Origin: Bacteroidota bacterium | GTDB lineage: Bacteria > Bacteroidota > Bacteroidia > Flavobacteriales > Weeksellaceae | Assembly (NCBI GenBank): GCA_023422635.1 | Contig: JAFAGO010000003.1 | Location: 1 to 41,711 of the forward strand | DNA length: 41,711 nucleotides | Direction of reading: 5' to 3' | Translations under genes and position numbers: made by a program | The notes under the pieces: model-generated | Databases searched by the model: none | Seen by the model: the letters and a program-made list of their open reading frames with translations, nothing else | What the model was told of the DNA's origin: nothing | Part shown: piece by piece, positions 8,714 through 15,479 of the stretch | How positions within the stretch are numbered: position 1 is the first letter of the stretch | Layout of the letters: every line of letters starts with the position of its first letter

Positions 8714-8755
8714 AAAACCTTGTCTAAATACTCATTCAGACAAGGTTTTTTTTAT
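8714..8755 (+). terminator. rho-independent terminator of the B12 operon
   Basis: AAAACCTTGTCT (8714-8725) pairs perfectly with AGACAAGGTTTT (8738-8749) around a 12-base loop, followed by further T's to 8753. It lies 16 bases after the last operon stop codon. The opposing gene ends at 8752, so the hairpin overlaps its stop codon region and probably serves both directions. Confidence 0.88.
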
Positions 8756-10176
8756 TGTGTTACGTGTAAACCTAATTTTTCAGCTTCCTGAATAACGAAT
8801 GTTCGGGCTTGTTCAGGATCGTTTTCAATATCTCCTTCTAAAATAGCTTCTTTCACTTTTTCTTTTAGAACTCCAATTTCTCGCCCAGGTGAAATATTGA
8901 ATAGTTGCATAATTTCATCTCCAGAAATAGGCGGTTGAAAATTTCGAATATGGTCTTTTTCTTCAACTTCTTTAATTTTCTGTTGTACATATTCAAAATT
9001 CTTTTTAAAACGTTGCTGTTTCGAATAATTTTTCGTGGTAATATCCGACTTGCAAAGGGTGATTAAACTTTCTAAATCTTCACCCGAATCAAATAATAAT
9101 CTGCGTAATGCAGCATCCGAAGCGTTATCGGTAACTAAAGCAATCGGTCGAGCGTGCATTCTTACCATTTTTTCAACAAATTTTTGCTCAGGGCCCAAAG
9201 GAAGTTTCAAGCGTTTAAAAATAGGTTTAATCATCTTCGAACCTAAAAATTCATGCCCGTGAAACGTCCATCCTGTTCCTTCAACGAATTTTTTAGTGGG
9301 CGCTTTTCCAATATCGTGAAGCAGGGCCGACCAGCGGAGCCAAACATTATCTGTATGTTCAGAAATGTTGTCCACCACTTCTAAGGTGTGGTAAAAATTA
9401 TCCTTATGTGTTTGTCCATTAATATCTTCGATGCCTTTCAGTGCAGTAAGTTCTGGTAGAATAATTTCCAAAAGCCCGGTTTCTTCCATCAATTTCAAAC
9501 CTTTTGAAGGTTTTGAAGAAAGCATCATTTTATTAAATTCAACCATAATTCTTTCCATTGAAACAATGTGGATTCTCTCGGCTTCTTGCTGAATTGCTCG
9601 AAGTGATTGTTCTTCAATTTCAAAATCCAAAGTGCTTGCAAAACGTATGGCGCGCATCATTCGCAAAGGATCATCGGAATAGGTTTGATGAGGTTCTAAA
9701 GGGGTTCTAAGAATTTTATTTTGTAAATCTTCTCGTCCATTAAACGGGTCGATTAATTCGCCAAAGTTGCCTTCATTCAAAGAAATTGCCATGGCATTGA
9801 TGGTGAAATCTCTCCTTTTTTGGTCGTCTTCTAAAGTGCCATTTTCTACAGAAGGTTTTCGAGAATCTTCAGAATAACTTTCTTTCCGAGCGCCTACAAA
9901 TTCCAAATCCAAACCTTTGTATTTAAACATAGCAGTACCGTAGGTTTTAAAAACCGAAACCTTTAGTTTTGGATCAATAGCATTGGCTGTGTTTTGGGCA
10001 AGATTAATTCCGTTTTGTTCGGTAACAAAATCGATATCGGTTGGCGCTTCCCTCACCATCAATAAATCACGAACAAAACCACCTACAATAAAAGCGGTCT
10101 GCTGATGTTCTGCAGCTACTTGAGAAATGATTTTGAAGAGTTTTAAGTTTCTATTCTGGTTGAGGTTGATTTTCAT
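8752..10176 (-). CDS. CCA tRNA nucleotidyltransferase / poly(A) polymerase family with HD domain
   Basis: The 474-residue product has a class II nucleotidyltransferase head domain with GGFVRDLLM followed by D-I-D, the metal-binding Asp pair. RRDFTINAMA is the conserved fingers-proximal motif. The neck region follows, with DPLRMMRAIRFAS. A C-terminal HD domain has LLHDIGKAP at about residue 290. Enzymes of this type add or repair the CCA 3' end of tRNAs, and the HD domain of related proteins can hydrolyse phosphates. A head-neck-HD layout of 470-480 residues is the usual Flavobacteriia form. No other CCA enzyme is seen in the window, so this is probably the cell's tRNA maturation enzyme, though a split A-adding or CC-adding specificity cannot be excluded. 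Confidence 0.9.
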   Translation of the reverse strand: MKINLNQNRNLKLFKIISQVAAEHQQTAFIVGGFVRDLLMVREAPTDIDFVTEQNGINLAQNTANAIDPKLKVSVFKTYGTAMFKYKGLDLEFVGARKESYSEDSRKPSVENGTLEDDQKRRDFTINAMAISLNEGNFGELIDPFNGREDLQNKILRTPLEPHQTYSDDPLRMMRAIRFASTLDFEIEEQSLRAIQQEAERIHIVSMERIMVEFNKMMLSSKPSKGLKLMEETGLLEIILPELTALKGIEDINGQTHKDNFYHTLEVVDNISEHTDNVWLRWSALLHDIGKAPTKKFVEGTGWTFHGHEFLGSKMIKPIFKRLKLPLGPEQKFVEKMVRMHARPIALVTDNASDAALRRLLFDSGEDLESLITLCKSDITTKNYSKQQRFKKNFEYVQQKIKEVEEKDHIRNFQPPISGDEIMQLFNISPGREIGVLKEKVKEAILEGDIENDPEQARTFVIQEAEKLGLHVTQ

Positions 10177-10204
10177 TTTTTAAGAAATGATTTTTTTAAG
10201 AGTG

Positions 10205-10212
10205 CAAAGATA
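10205..10212 (-). promoter_or_regulatory. predicted -7 element of the tRNA nucleotidyltransferase gene
   Basis: Read on the minus strand this is TATCTTTG, an exact TAnnTTTG match, about 28 bases before the ATG at 10176. No convincing TTG lies at the expected -33 distance, so only the -7 element is supported. Confidence 0.35.
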
Positions 10213-10307
10213 AGCATTCGCAAATGTTTTTATAAGAAAGTCTTTTTAGTTCCGTTAAAGCGTTGTATCTTCATCTTACAATTTCGATAGCGTAATACCT
10301 CAAATCC

Positions 10308-12113
10308 TTGCGAAACTTTATTCTAATATTACTTTTTATGGTTCTGCCTCTTTCTCTTTGCGCACAGCATAAGCAGAATAGAGACTCGATGTATCATAAA
10401 ATAGAAGATTTTTCTAAGAAGTCGAAGGTTTCCAAATTTCTGTATCGCTTGGTTTTTCGAAATGTTCCCGATTCTGCTGTCGTTCCTGAAGCGAAAGATC
10501 GTTACAACGAAAAATATACAGATTTAAAAATTAGAAATATCAAAATTACCACTGTTGATCCTTTAGGTTTTAACTCGGATATGACCGTGAAAAGCAATCG
10601 CTGGTTCGAAAATTTGGGTAATAATGTGCATATTAAAACAAGGGAATTTATCGTAAAGCATTATTTACTTTTCGAAAAAGGCGATCCGTACAATGTTCAA
10701 AAAATGTACGAATCTGAACGTTTGTTAAGGAATACGCGATTTATCAATCGCGTGAGTATTTCGCCGATTGATAGCTCTATTGCCAATGATTCTATCGATA
10801 TTCAGATTAATGTTTTGGATTCTTGGAGTTTGGAACCTTCCCTAAATTATTCTGGCAAAAGGATTGGTTTAGGAATTACAGAGCAAAATTTTTTCGGTTT
10901 GGGACACGAGTTAAGTTTGGCGTACCGAAATGATTATGGAAATAAAAAAGTATATAGGTCTGCTGCTTATAAAGCACAAAATTTATTCGGAACTTATATT
11001 GATACTGAGGTATTTGCAGAAAAAGATTACGATAAAAATGAAAACGTTTACCTGCGTGGAAGCCGAGCATTTTACTCTACTTTTACCAAATGGGCTGGTG
11101 GAATTGGCTTGGATTATTATAAAAGATTGATTCAAGTGCCCGTGGAAGGAATGAATGGTAAAGATTTTCCGACTACACTTATTAAGGCAAATAATCAAGA
11201 TTTTTGGGGAGGTTATCAGTTTGGCCTCAACGAAAAAAATGGAGTTCTTACGCAAAATCTTGGTGTAGCAGCCCGTTTTCAAAACTTTATTTATATGGAT
11301 TCTCCCGATGATTCCATTGATCCGTATAATTTTATTGATTCGTATAATTTGTTTTTAGGATCAATTTCATTTTCGGAAAGAAAATTTTCTGTGGAACGAA
11401 ATATTTTTCAGTTCGACCTTCCTGAAGATGTTCCTTATGGAAAATTATTTAGCATTACGGGTGGTGTGGCGCGTTTAAAAGGCAATTCGTATCCGTATGC
11501 GGGCGTTAGCGGAAGCATGGGCGCTTTTATCAAAGGCAGCTACGTGAGTGGTTCTGCTGCGTATGGAAGTTTTTTCAGAGAATCTAAAAATTTTCGATCC
11601 ACTTTGCGATTGGATGCTACATATTTTTCACCGCTCCAGGAGTGGGATTTTGCGACTGCAAGGCATTTTTTTTCACCCTCATTGGTTTTAGGAAATAACA
11701 GAAATCCCTCGTATTTCGATCGTGTAAATTTATCGGCTACAAATGAATTTCCTGCTTACGATGCCAATTATGTTGGAAGAAATAAACTGGTTTTGCGGTA
11801 TCAACTGCAATTGTTTATTAAAAAACCTTGGAAAAATTTTCACTTTAATCCCTATTTAATCACCACTTTGGGTTGGCTTTCTATCGATCATAAAAAGATG
11901 TTTTCTTCGCCATTGCAAAGCAAATTTGGTTTAGGAATTTTAATTCATAATCCTTATTTATCGTTTAGTAGATTACAGATTTCTTTGGTGTACTATCCAA
12001 AAGTTCCGTTTGATAATAACTCAGTTTTTGATTTTAACTCGTATAAAAATTATCAAATTCCAATTCAAAATTATAGAATTGAGGAACCGTCGATCGTCAA
12101 TTACGGATATTAA
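10308..12113 (+). CDS. BamA/D15-like outer-membrane protein (POTRA plus barrel)
   Basis: The 601-residue product has a signal peptide (residues 1-19, SLCA before Gln20). About 60 residues in comes a region with IRNIKITTVDPLGF and FEKGDPYNVQKMYESERLLRN, which reads as one or two POTRA-like modules. From about 185 a beta-barrel follows, opened by LGLGITEQNFFGLGHELSL, a phrase typical of BamA/TamA/D15 relatives. It could help insert or export outer-membrane proteins or lipids, but it is much shorter than BamA and is not the essential housekeeping copy (inference). The start is TTG: the first ATG in frame, at 10338, would cut away most of the signal peptide, so I keep TTG. The C-terminus NYGY lacks the usual terminal Phe. 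Confidence 0.75.
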   Translation: MRNFILILLFMVLPLSLCAQHKQNRDSMYHKIEDFSKKSKVSKFLYRLVFRNVPDSAVVPEAKDRYNEKYTDLKIRNIKITTVDPLGFNSDMTVKSNRWFENLGNNVHIKTREFIVKHYLLFEKGDPYNVQKMYESERLLRNTRFINRVSISPIDSSIANDSIDIQINVLDSWSLEPSLNYSGKRIGLGITEQNFFGLGHELSLAYRNDYGNKKVYRSAAYKAQNLFGTYIDTEVFAEKDYDKNENVYLRGSRAFYSTFTKWAGGIGLDYYKRLIQVPVEGMNGKDFPTTLIKANNQDFWGGYQFGLNEKNGVLTQNLGVAARFQNFIYMDSPDDSIDPYNFIDSYNLFLGSISFSERKFSVERNIFQFDLPEDVPYGKLFSITGGVARLKGNSYPYAGVSGSMGAFIKGSYVSGSAAYGSFFRESKNFRSTLRLDATYFSPLQEWDFATARHFFSPSLVLGNNRNPSYFDRVNLSATNEFPAYDANYVGRNKLVLRYQLQLFIKKPWKNFHFNPYLITTLGWLSIDHKKMFSSPLQSKFGLGILIHNPYLSFSRLQISLVYYPKVPFDNNSVFDFNSYKNYQIPIQNYRIEEPSIVNYGY

Positions 12114-12173
12114 AATCTGTAGAGTTGAATTCTTCTCGGTTTAGAACTAAAAATCGAGAAAACAAAAGAAGAG

Positions 12174-12722
12174 TCATTCTCGCAGCACTTTTATCCGATT
12201 ATCGCTCCAAATTTTGATCACCGATGATCCTGAAAATTCAGAAACCAAGTCTTGGTTTTCTTCTACTGCAAAATCTACGGCTTTAACGATTTCTGAAGAA
12301 ATATCTGAAAATTGTAAAGGCGATTTTTGTCCACTCAAATTGGCGGAGGTGGAAACCAAAGGTTTGTTCAACTTCGAAATTAGTTTTTTGCAAAAATCGT
12401 TTTTCACCAAGCGAATTCCGATACTTCCGTCTTCTGCAAGAATTTCTTTGGGAAGGTTTCTGGGATTTTCGTAAACAATGGTTACGGGTTTTTCTGAAAG
12501 GTCGATAATTTCCCAAGCCATTTCTGGAACATCAACCAAATCTTGTAAGCGCTTTTCAGATTCTACCAAAATAATCATGGATTTGTGAGCGTCCCGCTTT
12601 TTTATATCAAATATTTTTTGAATTGCCTCAGGATTGGTTGCATCACAGCCAATTCCCCAAATCGTATCGGTAGGATATAAAATAGTTCCTCCTTTTTTTA
12701 AAACTTCAAGTGCTTTTTCCAT
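12174..12722 (-). CDS. L-threonylcarbamoyladenylate synthase (Sua5/YciO/YrdC family)
   Basis: The 182-residue YrdC-fold protein makes threonylcarbamoyl-AMP from threonine, bicarbonate and ATP, the first step of the t6A37 modification on ANN-decoding tRNAs. The N-terminal GGTILYPTDTIWGIGCDA holds the substrate-binding Thr/Asp stretch. KKRDAHKSMIILV supplies the basic K-R-x6-P-like segment, and STSANLSGQ near residue 130 is the conserved nucleotide-binding loop. It is the short form without the C-terminal Sua5 domain. It reads toward the BamA-like gene, whose stop lies about 60 bases away. Confidence 0.88.
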   Translation of the reverse strand: MEKALEVLKKGGTILYPTDTIWGIGCDATNPEAIQKIFDIKKRDAHKSMIILVESEKRLQDLVDVPEMAWEIIDLSEKPVTIVYENPRNLPKEILAEDGSIGIRLVKNDFCKKLISKLNKPLVSTSANLSGQKSPLQFSDISSEIVKAVDFAVEENQDLVSEFSGSSVIKIWSDNRIKVLRE

Positions 12723-12802
12723 AGTTATGTTCTGGATTGTTTCGTTTTATGAGAATGTAAAATTAAGGTGTTTTAATGAATTTTTACAGCTGTTTTATTC
12801 AT

Positions 12803-12825
12803 AAAAAAACCCTGAACAATCAGGG
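12803..12825 (-). terminator. terminator of the pRiA4b-like gene
   Basis: On the minus strand CCCTGA and TCAGGG (12825-12820 and 12815-12810) form a 6-bp GC-rich stem with a 4-base loop. It is followed by a run of seven T's (A's at 12803-12809 on the plus strand). It begins about 24 bases after the stop codon of the gene ending at 12849. Confidence 0.8.
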
Positions 12826-12848
12826 CTTTTGTTATTGTAAAAAAGTTT

Positions 12849-13433
12849 TTAAGCTTCATCGCCTTCATCATCGAAGAAATCTTCTTCATATCCATCTTCT
12901 TCTTCATCATCGAAAGATTCATCATCTTCATCGGCAAAACTTCCGCCTGATTCAAAGCTGCTGATATCATCATTGAAATCCATATCCATTAACGGCATTG
13001 GAGATGATTTTTGGGACGATTTATTTTTGCCCGGCGCTTTTAAAGGAACGTTTCCAAAGCGGTAAATTGTAATCGGGTAGTTTACTGCTGGTTTTTCGTC
13101 GATAATTTCGATTAACTCACAGTAAAATTCCCAAAGATCAAGCAATCCATATTGGAATTGAGCTTTGTCGCCCACACTTTCAAAAGCTTCGTCAATGTAG
13201 ATGTCGGACATGATTTCGCCGTCGCCATCATCGCTCATATCTTCCAAAGGCACGCTTTTTACCACGGTGCCATCTTCTTCTAAAATGTTAAACGCGGAAA
13301 GCTCTTCGCCTTGAAGGCTGAACGCACTTTTTATTCCTAAATGAAGATTCCAAAGCGTTTGTTTTGCCTTAATTTCTACATCACGAAAGATGTCATCTTT
13401 TGTATCCAGTATGATTCGGATTTTGTAAACCAT
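12849..13433 (-). CDS. pRiA4b ORF-3-like (IS1096 passenger TnpR-like) protein
   Basis: The 194-residue protein has an N-terminal pRiA4b/ORF-3-like domain (about 1-130: MVYKIRIILDTKDDIFRDVEI, TLWNLHLGIKSAF, FQYGLLDLWEFYCELIEI). Databases often name such proteins after an IS1096 passenger gene, but there is no transposase or terminal repeat nearby, so I read it as an ordinary chromosomal gene. The C-terminal 45 residues are almost wholly Asp, Glu, Ser and Gly and should be a disordered acidic tail. The molecular function of the family is unknown. It has a good promoter match upstream and its own terminator, so it is probably a one-gene unit. Confidence 0.75.
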   Translation of the reverse strand: MVYKIRIILDTKDDIFRDVEIKAKQTLWNLHLGIKSAFSLQGEELSAFNILEEDGTVVKSVPLEDMSDDGDGEIMSDIYIDEAFESVGDKAQFQYGLLDLWEFYCELIEIIDEKPAVNYPITIYRFGNVPLKAPGKNKSSQKSSPMPLMDMDFNDDISSFESGGSFADEDDESFDDEEEDGYEEDFFDDEGDEA

Positions 13434-13473
13434 AGAAGTCTCTGCTAACTGTTATTTTTGATTAATTTCAGTG

Positions 13474-13504
13474 CAAATATATAACAAATGGAAAATGGCC
13501 AAAA
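13474..13504 (-). promoter_or_regulatory. predicted promoter of the pRiA4b-like gene
   Basis: On the minus strand TTTTG (13504-13500), an 18-base spacer and TATATTTG (13481-13474) match the Bacteroidota -33/-7 pattern closely. The ATG at 13433 is about 40 bases beyond the -7 box. Confidence 0.55.
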
Positions 13505-13554
13505 TTTTTTTGAAGTATTTTTTTTGAAAAAAATGGCTTATTTTTAATATTCTG

Positions 13555-14586
13555 TTAATCAGCTTTATTAAGTAGAAAACTGAATTTTGTGCCTTCCAAA
13601 TACTCACTTTCAACGCTAATATTTTCTCCGTGGGCTTCTAAAATATGCTTCACAATGGCAAGTCCGAGGCCAGAGCCACCATCTTTTCTATTTCGGCTGG
13701 GTTCAACACGATAAAAGCGTTCAAAGATTCTTGGCAGCATTTCTGGTTTTATGCCCATTCCGTTGTCTTCCACCTCAATCAAAACTTTTTTGTTGAGAAT
13801 GTTGGTTTTAACCACTATTTTGGCTTCCTGGCGATTCGCGTAATGAATGGCATTGCTTAAAAGATTAATTAAAACTTGCGAAATTTTCTGTTTATCGGCA
13901 TTAACAATAATCGATGGATGTGAAGTTTGAAGCTTTAAAACTGCATTTTTTTGCTGTGCTTCAAATTCCAACAAGTCGAAGGTTTCTTTTACTAGTATAT
14001 TAATATCAAAAGTAGATTTTGTAAGTTTAATTTCGCCTGCTTCAAAACGGTTAATCATATCCAAATCGGTAATAATGGCCACTAATCGATCCAAGGAAAT
14101 TCCTATTCTTTCTAAGTATCTGTCACGTAAAAGGGTGTTTTCAATTCCGCCATCTTTTAACATATCGATGTATCCTTGAATAGAAAATAGGGGCGTTTTT
14201 AATTCGTGAGAAACGTTCCCAATGTACTCTTTACGGTAGTCTTCCATTTCCTTCATCATATCTAATTCGGAAGCATCTTTTTGACGAAGAACATAAATTT
14301 TTTCTGAAAGTTCCCGAAAGCCCATACTTTCATTGTCGTCGAAAATTTCTTCAGGAAGTTCATTTGCCATTTTTTGAATTTCCTTTTTACCATAAACATT
14401 AAAAAGGATTTCGATGCCAACAAAGGTGATGATGAATATTAAAAAAATACTCAAAAGGAAATAAACGGTATAGTCGGAAATTTGATTTTCGAAATTCGTG
14501 CGTGCGTAATCATAAGCCATTACGATTGCAGTTATTGCAATCGTCATTAATAGAGCAGATACAAAGGAAAGCCGGCTGAATTTCAT
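13555..14586 (-). CDS. sensor histidine kinase, PhoR-like
   Basis: A membrane-bound two-component sensor kinase of 343 residues. Two N-terminal membrane segments (about 5-25 and 40-63) enclose only a short periplasmic loop, so it may sense through a membrane partner. A linker of about 60 residues follows. The HisKA box is VSHELKTPL with the phospho-accepting His at residue 127. The ATPase domain has the N box NLLSNAIHYA, the G1 box VEDNGMGI and the G2 region GGSGLGLAIVKHILEAHG. An upstream TTG at 14604 would overlap the regulator stop. The ATG at 14586 begins right at the first membrane segment and is preferred. It follows the response regulator after 14 bases and is surely its partner. PhoR-like is a family-level resemblance; phosphate sensing is inference. 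Confidence 0.86.
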   Translation of the reverse strand: MKFSRLSFVSALLMTIAITAIVMAYDYARTNFENQISDYTVYFLLSIFLIFIITFVGIEILFNVYGKKEIQKMANELPEEIFDDNESMGFRELSEKIYVLRQKDASELDMMKEMEDYRKEYIGNVSHELKTPLFSIQGYIDMLKDGGIENTLLRDRYLERIGISLDRLVAIITDLDMINRFEAGEIKLTKSTFDINILVKETFDLLEFEAQQKNAVLKLQTSHPSIIVNADKQKISQVLINLLSNAIHYANRQEAKIVVKTNILNKKVLIEVEDNGMGIKPEMLPRIFERFYRVEPSRNRKDGGSGLGLAIVKHILEAHGENISVESEYLEGTKFSFLLNKAD

Positions 14587-14600
14587 TTGATAGATTGCGT

Positions 14601-15278
14601 TCAAACCACTAATTTATATCCGATACCTTTTAATGTTTGAATGGATTGGTCGCCAAGTTTTTCGCGTAACCTGCGGATGTGTACATCGATTGTTCGTTCG
14701 CCTACAACCACATCATTTCCCCAAACTTTTTCTAAAATTTCTTCTCGTTTAAACACTTTATCGGTGTTGGATGCGAGTAGATACAGCAAATCGAACTCTT
14801 TTTTTGGAAGTAAAAAAACTTGATTGTTTTTGGAAACTCTAAAGTTATCTTTATCAATTACAAGGTCGCCAATAGTGAGGTTTTTTGGACTTTCTTCGTT
14901 AAAAGAAGTCAACTTCAGAAGCGCGTTTACTTTAGAAATGAGCACTTTAGGTTTAATTACCTTTACCACATAATCGTTTGCACCTGCTTGATAACCTGCT
15001 AGTTGAGAGAATTCTTCGCCTCGCGCGGATAAAAAGACAATTAGGGTGCGTTGTAATTCTTTTATTCTTCTTAGTTCTTGACAGGTTTCGATGCCATCTT
15101 TTTCGGGCATCATTACGTCGAGAAGAATTAAATCTGGAATTATTTCTTTGGCTTTTTCAATTCCTTTTACACCATTAATTGCGGTGGAAACGTCGTAACC
15201 TTCTTTTTCGAGATTAAAGGATAAAATATCCAGAATATCCTGTTCATCATCAATTAAAAGAATTTTTCTTTTGCTCAT
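14601..15278 (-). CDS. OmpR/PhoB-family response regulator
   Basis: The 225-residue regulator has a receiver domain (about 4-118) with acidic pair D10-D11, phospho-acceptor D54 in LILLDVMMP, Ser84 in LSARG and K106. It also has a winged-helix Trans_reg_C DNA-binding domain (about 135-225) with FKREEILEKVWG and RTIDVHIRRLREKLG. The residue after K106 is Val107 where nearly all receivers have Pro, an unusual change in the switch region. The partner kinase follows on the same strand. The gene is divergent from a TonB receptor 200 bases away, which is a likely target (inference). Confidence 0.9.
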   Translation of the reverse strand: MSKRKILLIDDEQDILDILSFNLEKEGYDVSTAINGVKGIEKAKEIIPDLILLDVMMPEKDGIETCQELRRIKELQRTLIVFLSARGEEFSQLAGYQAGANDYVVKVIKPKVLISKVNALLKLTSFNEESPKNLTIGDLVIDKDNFRVSKNNQVFLLPKKEFDLLYLLASNTDKVFKREEILEKVWGNDVVVGERTIDVHIRRLREKLGDQSIQTLKGIGYKLVV

Positions 15279-15306
15279 TTTTACTTTTTTATTTTACTTA
15301 AGCTTT

Positions 15307-15338
15307 CAAATTTACTCAAAAACACCTACCTAAAGCAA
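15307..15338 (-). promoter_or_regulatory. predicted promoter of the two-component operon
   Basis: On the minus strand TTG (15338-15336), a 21-base spacer and TAAATTTG (15314-15307) match the Bacteroidota consensus, though the spacer is at the long end. The regulator ATG at 15278 lies about 28 bases downstream. Confidence 0.42.
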
Positions 15339-15362
15339 CGGTTTTCGACTATTCATAGAAAA

Positions 15363-15386
15363 TTAACATAACCTGATTTCTGTTAA
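15363..15386. promoter_or_regulatory. inverted repeat, possible operator between regulator and receptor
   Basis: TTAACA (15363-15368) and TGTTAA (15381-15386) form a perfect inverted repeat with a 12-base spacer, in the 200-base divergent region between the PhoB-like regulator and the TonB receptor. The half-site is AT-rich and could arise by chance. PhoB-family sites are more often direct repeats, so binding by this regulator is only a suggestion. Confidence 0.25.
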
Positions 15387-15411
15387 ATATTTCGTAATCA
15401 ATAATTAAAAT

Positions 15412-15446
15412 TTTGTAAACCCGCTGAGCATAAAGTTATACATTTC
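15412..15446 (+). promoter_or_regulatory. predicted promoter of the TonB receptor gene
   Basis: TTTG at 15412-15415, a 23-base spacer and TACATTTC at 15439-15446 give a fair match to the -33/-7 pattern with one mismatch in the -7 box. The ATG at 15480 is about 33 bases further on. It lies just downstream of the TTAACA/TGTTAA inverted repeat. Confidence 0.35.
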
Positions 15447-15479
15447 TTTGCAGCGAAAAGATTTTAGTGAAAAGTATTT

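Noticed and set aside
12132..12160. TTCTCG and CGAGAA inverted repeat between the convergent BamA-like and Sua5 genes
   Set aside because: The stem is only 6 bp with a 17-base loop and no T-run on either strand, so I do not call it a terminator.
12849..13433. Possible IS1096-type mobile element, from the resemblance to its passenger protein
   Set aside because: No transposase, terminal repeats or target duplications are visible, and the gene has its own promoter and terminator. The family name is a historical label.
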